Assembly: GCA_009773355.1 (NCBI GenBank)
Contig: WRPG01000055.1
Coordinates: 1-35,809, forward strand
Source of the DNA: Limisphaerales bacterium
GTDB lineage: Bacteria > Verrucomicrobiota > Verrucomicrobiia > Limisphaerales > SXTU01
Length of the DNA: 35,809 nucleotides
Reading direction: 5' to 3'
Shown: one piece after another, positions 1-7,635 of the stretch
Numbering within the stretch: position 1 is the stretch's first letter
Layout of the letters: every line of letters begins with the position of its first letter
The notes under the pieces: generated by a model
Databases searched by the model: none
What the model was told of the DNA's origin: nothing
Seen by the model: only the letters and a program-made list of their open reading frames with translations
Made by a program: the position numbers and the translations under genes

Positions 1-1
1 C

Positions 2-376
2 GTGCAACTGCCGCTCACGCGCAAGGCGCTGGGCGCGCGCTTCGCGGACCTGTTCCGCAACTACGGCGTCAACCCGCCGCCGGGCCGCCGGCCGTTCGAG
101 GACGCGCTGGGTTTTGCGCGCCACCTGGAGGAACACGCCGCCGCCAACGGACTCGAGCCGGCGTGGGCGCTGTCCATCCTGCGCTACGAGGCGGCGAAGC
201 TGGAGGCCACCTGGCTGAAGCGGCGGTTTGTCTTCCGCAGCCTGCCGCACGCGGTCAAAAAGCTGGCCGCGTGGCTCGCGGCCGGGGACGTGCCGGAGGG
301 TTCGCACCAGCGGTTTTCCCCCGCGCTGTGGTGGCGCGCGTCCGCCTCCAGCCGGCTGCGGCACTGGCTGGGTTGA
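2..376 (+). CDS. C-terminal part of an unknown protein, cut by the left edge
   Basis: An open frame runs from the window edge to a TGA at 374-376, giving about 124 residues. The GTG at position 2 is probably not the true start, because nothing upstream can be seen. The visible part is basic, rich in Ala, Arg and Leu, and largely predicted helical, with no signal peptide, membrane segment or motif that I recognise. A helical stretch (around residues 35-70, containing HLEEHAAANG and LRYEAAKLEA) is followed by an Arg/Trp-rich tail ending in RLRHWLG. Codon use (G or C at third positions) fits a real gene. About 100 bp and two small hairpins separate it from the universal stress protein gene on the same strand. 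I do not assign a function. Confidence 0.6.
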   Translation: MQLPLTRKALGARFADLFRNYGVNPPPGRRPFEDALGFARHLEEHAAANGLEPAWALSILRYEAAKLEATWLKRRFVFRSLPHAVKKLAAWLAAGDVPEGSHQRFSPALWWRASASSRLRHWLG

Positions 377-420
377 CCGGCGTCACAATGCAAGGCACGC
401 TTCGGACAATACCTGAGCAG

Positions 421-451
421 CCCGCGCCGCGCGGGAAACCGACTGTCGGTT
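421..451. terminator. Two adjacent small hairpins in the gap before the stress protein gene
   Basis: CCCGCG-CCG-CGCGGG (421-435) and AACCGA-CTG-TCGGTT (437-451) are two consecutive perfect 6-bp hairpins with 3-nt loops. They sit 45 bp after the upstream stop codon and 25 bp before the ATG at 477. They could end transcription of the upstream gene or form a structured leader. There is no T-tract, so the terminator reading is weak. Confidence 0.35.
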
Positions 452-476
452 GGCAAGCAAAACTCAATTCACGCTT

Positions 477-1025
477 ATGAAAAAAACACCCGCCAAAAAG
501 GCCGCCCGTTCCGCCGCCAAACCCGCGCCGGACAACTCAGGCCGCCCGGTCATTGACCTCGTGCCGTCGTTTCTGCGGCTCAAGAAAATCCTCGTGCCGG
601 TGGACTTCTCGGAGTTCTCCGCCAAGGCCATCAAGTATGCCGCGCGCTTTGCCGAGCAGTTCGGCGCGACGCTCGTGCTGACGCATGTCGTCGAGCCGGT
701 GCATTACCCGGAGAGCGTCATCATTCCGCCCGAGATGGAGGAGGCCAACCGCGAGCGCCTCAAGCTCGCCCGCGCCTCGCTCGCCGAGTTCGTGAAGAAG
801 CAGGTTCCCGCGGGCATCCCGACGGAGACCGCGACGCGCCTGGGCCATCCGTTCTCGGAAATCGGCGCGGTGGCGAAGGACTTCGACGTGGACCTGATCG
901 TCATCGCCACGCACGGGCACACGGGATTGAAGCACCTCTTCCTCGGCAGCACGGCCGAGCGCGTGGTCCGGCTGGCCCCCTGCCCCGTCCTGACGGTGCG
1001 GGCGCAGGAGCACGAGTTCGTCTGA
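477..1025 (+). CDS. Universal stress protein (UspA family)
   Basis: A 182-residue single-domain UspA-type protein, a cytoplasmic nucleotide-binding stress protein. I chose the ATG at 477 over an in-frame TTG at 450 because it gives a clean Lys-rich N-terminus, and the TTG lies inside a hairpin. After about 35 basic residues the fold begins with KKILVPVDFSEFS (Asp43 is the usual adenine-contacting position) and ends with the phosphate-binding loop ATHGHTGLKHLFLGST (144-159). This loop fits the family pattern G-2X-G-9X-G(S/T), except that the first Gly is Ala144, a common variant, so ATP binding is plausible. The basic N-terminal extension of about 35 residues is longer than in most Usp proteins. 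The gene converges on phoU, with an inverted repeat between them. The partner or stress signal cannot be read from the sequence. Confidence 0.9.
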   Translation: MKKTPAKKAARSAAKPAPDNSGRPVIDLVPSFLRLKKILVPVDFSEFSAKAIKYAARFAEQFGATLVLTHVVEPVHYPESVIIPPEMEEANRERLKLARASLAEFVKKQVPAGIPTETATRLGHPFSEIGAVAKDFDVDLIVIATHGHTGLKHLFLGSTAERVVRLAPCPVLTVRAQEHEFV

Positions 1026-1036
1026 CCGGACAGGTA

Positions 1037-1099
1037 GGAGACGACGTGAGGAGTCTCTAACTTTCGGGAAGTCGAGGTGAGACTCCTCAAGTCGTCTCC
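1037..1099. terminator. 21-bp inverted repeat between convergent genes, likely bidirectional terminator and dispersed repeat
   Basis: The left arm (1037-1057) and right arm (1079-1099) are reverse complements at 20 of 21 positions, around a 21-nt loop. The element fills the 83-bp gap between the ends of the stress protein gene and phoU, so it can stop transcription from both sides. The arm sequence (core GACTCCTCACGTCGTCTCC) recurs exactly at 28062-28082, so this is a member of a dispersed repeat family, not a one-off terminator. Confidence 0.65.
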
Positions 1100-1108
1100 G
1101 ATGAAGAG

Positions 1109-1771
1109 CTACGCTTTCGCGTCCTTGCCGGTGTGGCGGATGTCGCGGCCCTCGTAGAGATAGACCACCTCCTCGGCGATGTTCGTCGCGTGGTCGGCGA
1201 TGCGCTCGATGCGCTTGGAAATCTGCATGAGGTTCAGGCAGCGCGTGATCGTCGCCGGCTGCTCCATCATGTAGGTGACCAGTTCACGCTGAAGCTGCTT
1301 GTGCAGGGCGTCCACGTCCTTGTCGCGCGGCAGCACGGCGCGGGCGCGGGCGGTGTCGCGGCTGACGAAGGCCTCCAAGGCGTCGTTCAGCATCTCCAAG
1401 GTCATCGTCGCCATGCGCGGGATGTCCACGTAGGGCTTGAGTTGCGGCTCCTTGTTCAGGTCCACCGCCCGGCGGGCGATGGTGGTGGCCTCGTCACCGA
1501 CGCGCTCAAGGTCATGGGTGATCTTCATCGCCACGGTGATCATGCGCAGGTCGCTGGCGATGGGGCCGCGCGACAGGAGCACGATGGACAGCTCATCCAG
1601 CTCGATCTCCAGCGCGTCGAGCTGGTCGTCGGCCTGCTCGACCTGGCGGGCGAGGTCGTCGTTGCGCTCGACGAGCGCCTTGACGGCGTTCTGCACCGAG
1701 CTGGCGGCGAGGCTGGACATGGTGAGGAGCTTTTCCTTGAGGGCGGCGAATTCGTGGTCGTGGGGGAGCAT
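1109..1771 (-). CDS. phoU: PhoU, phosphate transport/signalling regulator
   Basis: A 220-residue protein of the usual PhoU length, made of two three-helix repeats. Both carry the family metal-binding signature: E89-R-V-G-D93 (within THDLERVGDEATTIARR) and E189-R-I-A-D193 (within SKRIERIADHATNIAEE). PhoU is known to bind the PstB ATPase and a PhoR-type kinase, restraining both phosphate import and Pho signalling when phosphate is plentiful. It is the last gene of the porin-pst operon; 98 bp separate it from pstB, and the gap holds an imperfect inverted repeat. The start is the ATG at 1771, giving MLPHDHEFAALKEKL, a normal PhoU N-terminus. No classical PhoR is encoded in this window; the soluble hybrid kinase at 19997-22060 is a possible partner (inference). 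Confidence 0.95.
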   Translation of the reverse strand: MLPHDHEFAALKEKLLTMSSLAASSVQNAVKALVERNDDLARQVEQADDQLDALEIELDELSIVLLSRGPIASDLRMITVAMKITHDLERVGDEATTIARRAVDLNKEPQLKPYVDIPRMATMTLEMLNDALEAFVSRDTARARAVLPRDKDVDALHKQLQRELVTYMMEQPATITRCLNLMQISKRIERIADHATNIAEEVVYLYEGRDIRHTGKDAKA

Positions 1772-1779
1772 GGGGTGGG

Positions 1780-1859
1780 GAAAGTGATTAGTAGTTAGTG
1801 ATTAGTGGGCGTGGTGTGAGCATGAGGATCGGACTAAACACTGAATACTAATTACTTTC
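1780..1859. repeat. Imperfect inverted repeat rich in GTGATTAGT in the pstB-phoU gap
   Basis: The left arm (1780-1800) and right arm (1839-1859) are reverse complements at 18 of 21 positions, 38 nt apart. The left side also contains tandem GATTAGT/GTTAGT words. AT-rich in a GC-rich window, it may be an RNA processing or attenuation site within the operon, or a decayed copy of a dispersed repeat. Confidence 0.45.
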
Positions 1860-1869
1860 TTCATCGGGT

Positions 1870-2685
1870 TCATCCAAACCTTCCGGTCACATAATCCTCC
1901 GTCTGCTTCTTCGATGGGTTGGTGAAGATCTTCGCGGTGGTGTCGAACTCGATCAGCTCGCCCAGGTAGAAGAACGCCGTCTGGTCGGAGATGCGCGCGG
2001 CCTGCTGCATGTTGTGGGTGACGATGACGATGGTGAACTCGCGCTTCAATTCGAGAATCAGCTCCTCGATCTTGGCCGTGGCAATCGGGTCCAGCGCGCT
2101 GGCCGGCTCGTCCATCAGGAGAATCTCCGGCTTGATGGCGATGGCGCGGGCGATGCAGAGGCGCTGCTGCTGGCCGCCAGAAAGGCCCAGCGCGCTGGTG
2201 TGCAGGCGGTCCTTCACCTCGTCCCAGAGCGCCGCGCCGCGCAGACTTTGCTCCACGGTCGCGTCCAGCTCGGACTTGGCCGTCATGCCATGCAGCTTGA
2301 GGCCGTAGGTGATGTTGTCGTAGATAGATTTGGGGAACGGGTTCGACCGCTGGAAGACCATCCCGATGCGCTTGCGCAGCTCGATCACGTCCACGTCCGG
2401 GCTGTAGATGTCCTGCCCGCCGATTTTGATCGAGCCGGTGATGCGCACCGAGTCAATGAGGTCGTTCATCCGGTTGAAGCAGCGCAGGAACGTGGACTTG
2501 CCGCAGCCGGATGGCCCGATGAACGCCGTGACGTGCCGCTCGCCGATGGTGAGCGAGATGTTCTTGAGCGCCTGCGTCGCGCCGTAGTGGAGGTTCACGC
2601 CCTCGCTCGCGATGAGCGGCGCGCCCGCGCCCTCCGTGGGCTTCGCGGTGTTCAGCGTGACTTGCGTGGGGGAGAAGGCAGCCAT
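1870..2685 (-). CDS. pstB: PstB, phosphate ABC transporter ATPase
   Basis: A 271-residue ABC ATPase that powers the PstSCAB high-affinity phosphate importer at the inner face of the cytoplasmic membrane. Visible motifs are Walker [10 protein letters not shown] (57-65), the PstB-type Q-loop segment [16 protein letters not shown] (about 109-124), signature LSGGQ (168-172), Walker B ILLMDEP (188-194) followed by ASALDP, and the switch His in [16 protein letters not shown] after Walker A and a terminal VTGRFG are also typical of PstB. The N-terminus is about 25 residues longer than the minimal family start, but the ATG at 2685 lies only 3 bp after the pstA stop, which supports it and suggests coupled translation. 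Confidence 0.97.
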   Translation of the reverse strand: MAAFSPTQVTLNTAKPTEGAGAPLIASEGVNLHYGATQALKNISLTIGERHVTAFIGPSGCGKSTFLRCFNRMNDLIDSVRITGSIKIGGQDIYSPDVDVIELRKRIGMVFQRSNPFPKSIYDNITYGLKLHGMTAKSELDATVEQSLRGAALWDEVKDRLHTSALGLSGGQQQRLCIARAIAIKPEILLMDEPASALDPIATAKIEELILELKREFTIVIVTHNMQQAARISDQTAFFYLGELIEFDTTAKIFTNPSKKQTEDYVTGRFG

Positions 2686-2688
2686 AGT

Positions 2689-3639
2689 TCAATGTCCGGC
2701 GCGCATCTTCTTGCGCACCCGCGCGCGCACGATGACGGCAACCAAATTCAGGGACAGCGTCAGGAGCAGGAGGGCCAGCACGGTGGCGAACAGGATGGGC
2801 CGCGTCTTCTCAATGTCCGGCGATTGCGTGCTGAGGATGAAGACGTGGTAGCCGAGGTCCATGAACTGGTCCGTCAGCGAGTGCGGCAGGTCGCGCATGT
2901 AATAGGCCGCGCCGGTGAAGAGAATCGGAGCCACCTCGCCACCCGCGCGACCGACGGCGAGAATGCCGCCGGTGAGAATGCCCGGCAACGCCTCGGGCAG
3001 GACTATCTTCAAGATGGTTTCCAGCTTCGTCGCGCCGAGCGCCAGGCTCGCCTCGCGCAGGCCGGGCGTGATGGCGCGAAGCGATTCCTCCGTCGCCACG
3101 ATGACGAGCGGCAGCGTCATCACCGCCAGCGTGAGCGAGGCCCAGAGGATGGCCGGCTTGCCCCAGTGCGGCTCCGCCGCGCCGGCGTCCAGCCCGCGTC
3201 CGATGAAGCTGATGAAAAAGCCCAGCCCGAACAGGCCGAACACGATGCTCGGCACGCCCGCGAGATTGTTCACCGCGCCCCGGATGACGCGCGTGGTGAC
3301 CGCGGTGGAGTGCGCGTATTCCGTGAGGTAGATGGCCGTGATGACGCCGATGGGCACGACGAACAGCGTCATCACCAGAACGCGCAGCGCGGTGCCGATG
3401 ATCATGGGCAGCACGCCGGCCTTGTTCACGTCGAACATGTCCTGATCCGCGCTGCCGGTGAGGAAGCGCCACGAGAACGTGCTCCAGCCGTGCCACGCGA
3501 TGTTCGCGATGATGATGGCGAGGATGGCGAGGATGAAGAGCGTCGCCAGCCCGGTGAGGCTGGTGAAGGCGAAGGACGCGAAGTCGAAACCGCGGGAGCG
3601 GAAGTCGAGACGGGCGGGTTGGGGAGCGGCGGGGGTCAT
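2689..3639 (-). CDS. pstA: PstA, phosphate ABC transporter permease
   Basis: A 316-residue inner-membrane permease with about six hydrophobic segments and the ABC-permease EAA-type loop (LREASLALGATKLETILKIV and LPGILTGGILAVGRAGGE). It pairs with PstC to form the phosphate channel. I use the ATG at 3639 (MTPAAPQPARLDF). The frame stays open 51 bp further, but that stretch encodes MELFWSLELEVWSF, which is simply translated intergenic repeat. Downstream, pstB starts 3 bp after the stop; upstream, 145 bp of repeat sequence separate it from pstC. The first periplasmic segment (STFSWRFLTGSADQDMFDVNKAG) is typical of PstA. Confidence 0.95.
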   Translation of the reverse strand: MTPAAPQPARLDFRSRGFDFASFAFTSLTGLATLFILAILAIIIANIAWHGWSTFSWRFLTGSADQDMFDVNKAGVLPMIIGTALRVLVMTLFVVPIGVITAIYLTEYAHSTAVTTRVIRGAVNNLAGVPSIVFGLFGLGFFISFIGRGLDAGAAEPHWGKPAILWASLTLAVMTLPLVIVATEESLRAITPGLREASLALGATKLETILKIVLPEALPGILTGGILAVGRAGGEVAPILFTGAAYYMRDLPHSLTDQFMDLGYHVFILSTQSPDIEKTRPILFATVLALLLLTLSLNLVAVIVRARVRKKMRAGH

Positions 3640-3647
3640 GCGCTGGG

Positions 3648-3783
3648 CAAAGCTCCAAACCTCAAGTTCCAAGCTCCAAAAAAGTTCCAAACTCCAAATT
3701 CCAAACAGAGGCCGAGTGCCTCCCAGCCCGCGCCTTGGAGCTTGGAGCTTGGAACTTCTTTGGAACTTGGAGCTTGGAGCTTG
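3648..3783. repeat. Palindromic CCAAGCTCCAA-type element, copy 1 (pstC-pstA gap)
   Basis: The gap is filled with variants of the words GCTCCAA, GTTCCAA and ACTCCAA on one side and TTGGAGC, TTGGAAC on the other, around a core of about 28 bp that is GC-rich. The two sides form an imperfect inverted repeat (about 31 of 36 positions over the best segment). The same word set and layout recur at 8862-9071 around a different core. It lies inside an operon, so the transcript would carry a long hairpin between pstC and pstA. Confidence 0.7.
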
Positions 3784-3784
3784 G

Positions 3785-4969
3785 TCATTTCGCTTTTCCT
3801 TCCAGCCGGCCCTTGAGCCGGTGCATGATGAGATCGCCCGCCAGGTTCGTGAGAAAGGTCACGATGAAGAGCATCGCGCCGATGAGGAAGAGCATCCGGT
3901 AGTGATGCCCGCCAAAGACCGCCTCGGCCAGCTCCGCCGCGATGGTCGCGGTGATGGAGCGCGTCGAGTCGAAGAGGCTCCAGGACATGATGCTCGCGTT
4001 GCCGCTGGCCATGAGCACCACCATCGTCTCACCGATGGCGCGCCCAAAACCGAGCACCACGGCGGCGAACACGCCCGGCGCGGCAGCGGGCAGGACGATT
4101 TGCCAGGCGGCCTGCCACTTGGACGCGCCCAGCGCCAGCGCCGCCTGCGTGTAGCTGCGCGGCACGCTCGTCAGCGCGTCCTCGGCGATGGAGAAGACGA
4201 CGGGAATCACCGCCAGGCCCAGCGCGATGCCGGCGACGAACGCGTTCAGACGCGACTGGTAGCCGAAGACACTCTGAAGAAACGTCGCCATCACAATCAG
4301 CCCGAAGAAGCCGAGCACCACCGACGGCACGCCGGAAAGCATTTCAATCGCGGGTTTCAACCACTCCTTCAACGATGGGGACGAAAGCTGCGAGACGTAA
4401 ATCGCCGCCGCCAGCGCCAGTGGCACGCTGAACAGCAGCGCGACAAGCGTGGTCTTCAGGCTGCCGATGATGAGCGGCCAGAGGTTGTATTTGTGGATGC
4501 GCCCGATGGGTTGCCAGACGTGGCGGTCCTCTGGCCGGCTGTCGGACCACTCGTGCGCGCCAAAGAGATACTTCCACTCGGTCGTGTTGACCTTGGCGTC
4601 CTTGTCCTTGGGCGCTTCCTTGGCCTCCTCTTCGCGCACTTCCATGAGCGCCTGAAGCGCTTCCTTGTCGAGTCCCTTGAATTCGGCGGGTGTCAGGCCC
4701 AGATACTCCTGCAGCTCCGCCGGCTTCAGCTTGTCCATGTCCTTCGCCGGAATCGCCGGACGGGCGGCGGCGCTGTTCATCTGGCCCAGCACGAGCGGCA
4801 GCGCCTCGCGGGCGACGAACACGAAGATCAGAAACACCATCAGGATCGCCGTGAGCGAGACCAGGAAGATGAACTTCTCGGCCAGCCACTCGACGGGCCG
4901 GGCCTTGTGCCCGCGATGGATGCCCATCCATCCGACGGTGCGCTTGGCGTTGGCGGGCGTGTTCGTCAC
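3785..4969 (-). CDS. pstC: PstC, phosphate ABC transporter permease with an enlarged periplasmic loop
   Basis: A 394-residue inner-membrane permease partner of PstA. The permease core is clear: about six hydrophobic segments, with SGVPSVVLGFFGLIV and the EAA-type loop YTQAALALGASKWQAAWQIVLPAA. PstC proteins are usually about 300-320 residues. The extra length lies between the first membrane segment (about 31-54) and the second (about 165-190), where about 100 hydrophilic residues, rich in Lys, Glu and Asp (for example MEVREEEAKEAPKDKDAK), would face the periplasm. The start is the ATG at 4969. It is separated from pstS by 155 bp holding a terminator-like hairpin, and from pstA by the palindromic repeat. 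Confidence 0.94.
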   Translation of the reverse strand: MTNTPANAKRTVGWMGIHRGHKARPVEWLAEKFIFLVSLTAILMVFLIFVFVAREALPLVLGQMNSAAARPAIPAKDMDKLKPAELQEYLGLTPAEFKGLDKEALQALMEVREEEAKEAPKDKDAKVNTTEWKYLFGAHEWSDSRPEDRHVWQPIGRIHKYNLWPLIIGSLKTTLVALLFSVPLALAAAIYVSQLSSPSLKEWLKPAIEMLSGVPSVVLGFFGLIVMATFLQSVFGYQSRLNAFVAGIALGLAVIPVVFSIAEDALTSVPRSYTQAALALGASKWQAAWQIVLPAAAPGVFAAVVLGFGRAIGETMVVLMASGNASIMSWSLFDSTRSITATIAAELAEAVFGGHHYRMLFLIGAMLFIVTFLTNLAGDLIMHRLKGRLEGKAK

Positions 4970-5043
4970 GGGCGGCGAGAGTAGGAGAACCGGACGGCGA
5001 TGGCTAGTTACGAGCCGGCAACAAAGCGCGTGGCATCAAGTCG

Positions 5044-5085
5044 AAAAGGGCGGGCGAAGGACAATGCACCGTCTTTCGCCCGCCC
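5044..5085 (-). terminator. Terminator-like hairpin between pstS and pstC
   Basis: The arms at 5048-5062 and 5071-5085 pair at 14 of 15 positions around an 8-nt loop and contain GGGCGGGCGAA. In the direction of transcription (minus) the stem is followed by TTTTC (5047-5043), as in an intrinsic terminator. Its place just after pstS suggests partial termination, giving more binding protein than permease, as is common in pst operons (inference). Confidence 0.7.
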
Positions 5086-5124
5086 CAGGTGATCGCAGGA
5101 GGAACTCACGATCAAGAATCAGCC

Positions 5125-5973
5125 TTACTCCCGCAGGTTCTTGGGCAGCGGGAAGTAGCCCACGTCCTTCACGACCTTCTGGCCCTCGTCGCCACGGATC
5201 CACGTCAGGTATTTCTGGATGTCGCCCTTGTCGAGCGCGGGGTTCACATAGACGTAAAGGTAGCGCCAGATGGGATAGACTCCCTTGATGACGTTCTCCT
5301 CGGTCGGCTCGATGGCCGGCGAGGCGTCGTCCTTCTTCACCTTCAGGTGCTTGGCGCCCGCGCCGTAGGCCGCGCCGCCGTAGCCGATGCCGGTCTTGTC
5401 CTTCGCCACCGCCTGGAGCACCGCCGCCGTGCCGGGCATGGTCTGCGCGCTGGAGGCGAAGTCCTTGCCCTGCAGCACATGCTCCTTGAAGAACTCGTAG
5501 GTGCCCGAGCTGTTTTCACGGCTGTAGACGGTGATCGGCGCGTCGGGTCCGCCCACCTGCTTCCAGTTCTTGGTCTTGCCGTTGAAGATGTCGGCGATCT
5601 GCGCGACGGAAAGTTCCTTCACCGGGTTGTCCGCGCTGACATAAACGCTGAGGCCGTCGAGGCAGACCTTGTATTCCGTCGGGCGCTTGCCGAAGGCCTT
5701 GATGCAGGTGGCCTGCTCGGCGGGCTTGATTTTGCGCGAGGCGTTGCACAAGTCCGTGGACTTGTTCTGCAACGCGGCGAAGCCAGTGCCCGTGCCGCCG
5801 CCGGTGACTTGGATCTTGGTGTCGGCGTGCTTGCCCATGTAGGTCTCGGCCCACTTCTGGGCGAGCACGACGAGCGTGTCCGAACCTTTGACCGTGATGT
5901 TGCCGGCCTGGGCAGACCCCGCGAGCGCAAGGGCGGCCACCAGCAGCGTGGATTGGATGAGTTTGTTTTTCAT
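5125..5973 (-). CDS. pstS: PstS, periplasmic phosphate-binding protein
   Basis: A 282-residue PstS-like binding protein that captures phosphate in the periplasm for PstCAB. It opens with a Sec signal peptide (MKNKLIQSTLLVAALALAGS, cleavage predicted after SAQA) followed by NITVKGSDTLVVLAQKWAE, the phosphate-binding loop region of the family. TGGGTGTGFAALQNKSTDLC and SRENSSGTYEFFKEHV are further typical PstS segments, the latter holding the Arg and Ser/Thr expected at the ligand site. It has no lipobox, so it is soluble rather than lipid-anchored. It lies 45 bp downstream of the porin gene and is followed by a terminator-like hairpin before pstC. Confidence 0.95.
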   Translation of the reverse strand: MKNKLIQSTLLVAALALAGSAQAGNITVKGSDTLVVLAQKWAETYMGKHADTKIQVTGGGTGTGFAALQNKSTDLCNASRKIKPAEQATCIKAFGKRPTEYKVCLDGLSVYVSADNPVKELSVAQIADIFNGKTKNWKQVGGPDAPITVYSRENSSGTYEFFKEHVLQGKDFASSAQTMPGTAAVLQAVAKDKTGIGYGGAAYGAGAKHLKVKKDDASPAIEPTEENVIKGVYPIWRYLYVYVNPALDKGDIQKYLTWIRGDEGQKVVKDVGYFPLPKNLRE

Positions 5974-6018
5974 GGTGACAGGTTACGTGGTGATTGGTTC
6001 TGGTGGGTGACGATCCGG

Positions 6019-7428
6019 TTAAAACTTGAAGGCGGCGTCCACCTGGATGCGCCCTGCCGTGCTGGACGAGGCGCCCGCCGGCTTGTCAATGAGGCCGAAC
6101 AGGTAGTAGGTGACGGACAACGTCAGCGAGTCATAGGGCGAGTAGGCCGCCCGCATGTAGTGGCCGCGCAGGTTGGTGCCCGCACCGTAGCCGGTGCCGC
6201 CGCCACCCACAAAGGGCGAGGCCTGATACCAGCCGCCGTGGTCGGAATCCACCATCTCCTCGAACATGTAGTTGCTCTCCAGCCACTTCCACTTGTAGGT
6301 CAGATCCCAAGTGCCCCGCTTGCCCGACTTGCCCAGTTGCATGCCGATGTTGTAGGCCTCGCCGCGCGTCTTGCCCGGCCCGATGGGCGAAGTGGCGAGG
6401 TTCGGAGAGGCGGCCGGGTTGTTGATGTATTCCGCCATAAACTTGATCGGAAACGCGCCGGGGTAGAACGGAAAGCTCTCCCTCGTCCACGTCACCGAGC
6501 CGTCCACGATGATCGGGTTGAAACTGCTGGTAAGCGCCCCGACGCTTGATACCCGGGTGTTGCCCCGGCTCACGTCGGGGACGTTCGGGTTCACGCCCGC
6601 CGCCGCGTGCGTCAGGTTTTGCTTGTCGGAGAACGCCAGCCCGGAGAGGCCGAGCGAGGACGCCCAGTGCTGGCTCCAGTTCGCCTCCCAGCGCAACTGC
6701 GCCCCGAAGAGATAGGCATCGTGGCTGGAGGCGGCAATCTCGGCGAGCGAGAACAGGCCGGTGTTGAACTTGAGCGCGTGCTGGTCGTTGACTGTGTAGC
6801 CGGACTGGAAGGCCAGGCCTTCCGGCGTGTAGTCGCCATCGAACACCACCTCGTCGAACACGAACGGGTTCTCCATCTTGCCGCCGATGAAGGTCGCGCT
6901 CCAGTCGGGCCGGTTCAGCATCTGCCACTTGGCATAGGCTAGGTCAATCCACAGCGATTTCTTCGACGCGTTGCTCGTCAGCGTGTCATTGCCGGAGATG
7001 GGGTCGCCCATGCCGTTGTTGCCGGTGGATTTGTTCTCCGCCGAGGTGAACCGGAAGCCCACCTCCATGTCATCCATCATCGTGGCCGTCACGCCCACGC
7101 GCATCCGGTAGCGGAGACGGTTGCGGTCCACCGAGTTCACGCCACCGCTGTCGGGATCCTGATAGATGCCGTCGTAGCGCAGCCGGACATCGCCACCGAT
7201 GCGCAGCGCCGTGACCCAGTCGGGCAGGCCGCTCTTGGCCTGGTAGGCGCGGGAGAAGTCCTTGTCCGTCTCCTCGCGCAGCGCCTGGCCTTCTTTGGAA
7301 GTCAGCACGCCTTTCTCGATGAGCTTGTCTATCAGCGCGTCGGCGGTCTGGGCCTGCGTTGAGGGGGCCAGCGCAAGTGCGCCCAGCGCGCCCGCCACCA
7401 GCACGGTCGGTTTGAGGAAGTGTTTCAT
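6019..7428 (-). CDS. Outer-membrane porin (Porin_5-like), first gene of the pst operon
   Basis: A 469-residue outer-membrane protein, probably the route by which phosphate crosses the outer membrane. It has a signal peptide (MKHFLKPTVLVAGALGALAL, predicted cleavage after STQA), then a short helical segment (ALIDKLIEKGVLTSKEGQAL) typical of this putative-porin family, then a beta-barrel with alternating aromatic strands such as LRIGGDVRLRYDGIYQ and RNRLRYRMRVGVTATM, ending in DAAFKF with the terminal Phe expected for BAM-dependent assembly. Specificity for phosphate is inferred from its place upstream of pstS and from the PHO-box-like promoter. It could also be a general anion porin. The start is the ATG at 7428. 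Confidence 0.85.
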   Translation of the reverse strand: MKHFLKPTVLVAGALGALALAPSTQAQTADALIDKLIEKGVLTSKEGQALREETDKDFSRAYQAKSGLPDWVTALRIGGDVRLRYDGIYQDPDSGGVNSVDRNRLRYRMRVGVTATMMDDMEVGFRFTSAENKSTGNNGMGDPISGNDTLTSNASKKSLWIDLAYAKWQMLNRPDWSATFIGGKMENPFVFDEVVFDGDYTPEGLAFQSGYTVNDQHALKFNTGLFSLAEIAASSHDAYLFGAQLRWEANWSQHWASSLGLSGLAFSDKQNLTHAAAGVNPNVPDVSRGNTRVSSVGALTSSFNPIIVDGSVTWTRESFPFYPGAFPIKFMAEYINNPAASPNLATSPIGPGKTRGEAYNIGMQLGKSGKRGTWDLTYKWKWLESNYMFEEMVDSDHGGWYQASPFVGGGGTGYGAGTNLRGHYMRAAYSPYDSLTLSVTYYLFGLIDKPAGASSSTAGRIQVDAAFKF

Positions 7429-7432
7429 GTGT

Positions 7433-7516
7433 GTGTCAGAATGATTGCAACAACGTGGCGAGACTGGCGTGGCTCTGTGACAAACAAAGGGCCGTCATGT
7501 TACGTTCGTGTGACAG
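7433..7516 (-). promoter_or_regulatory. PHO-box-like array upstream of the porin-pst-phoU operon
   Basis: On the minus strand, heptads at an 11-bp period read CTGTCAC (7516-7510), ACGTAAC (7505-7499), CGGCCCT (7494-7488) and TTGTCAC (7483-7477). This is the 7+4 direct-repeat layout of PhoB boxes. The array ends about 50 bp upstream of the porin ATG, and a further in-phase CTGACAC lies at 7439-7433. The PhoX-like gene has the same four-unit arrangement with the same odd third unit (CCGCCCT). No clear -10 can be picked. PhoB-type activation under phosphate limitation is inferred. Confidence 0.65.
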
Positions 7517-7635
7517 AATCCGCACGCCCTCATTTGGCGCGGTCAAGGAAACAACCCGATGTCGGCCAGTTGAAGACAAGGTGAAACTGGTCGCGGGCCA
7601 GGCCAGGCCGCGCTTCCGGGCGATGTCCGGCTAAA
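7517..7635. other. Gap between the TolC-like gene and the porin promoter
   Basis: These 119 bp lie after the TolC-like stop and upstream of the PHO-box-like array. I see no ORF, strong hairpin or repeat family in them, only a mildly repetitive GGGCCAGGCCAGGCC stretch (7596-7611). Confidence 0.4.

Noticed and set aside
3640-3690. An upstream extension of pstA by 17 codons (MELFWSLELEVWSF).
   Set aside because: It is a translation of the palindromic repeat; the ATG at 3639 gives a normal PstA start.
3648-3783. Closely spaced short repeats that could suggest a CRISPR array.
   Set aside because: The repeats are 7-12 bp, degenerate, without regular spacers, and form one inverted repeat. No cas gene is present.
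2014-4984. Long plus-strand frames opposite pstB, pstA and pstC.
   Set aside because: The opposite strand encodes unmistakable Pst proteins, and the plus frames have no recognisable fold and run through the intergenic repeats.
5974-6018. ACGTAAC and CTGTCAC heptads immediately upstream of pstS.
   Set aside because: They are adjacent (7 bp apart, not 11) and lie right against the start codon, so they do not fit the array geometry seen elsewhere. Probably chance.
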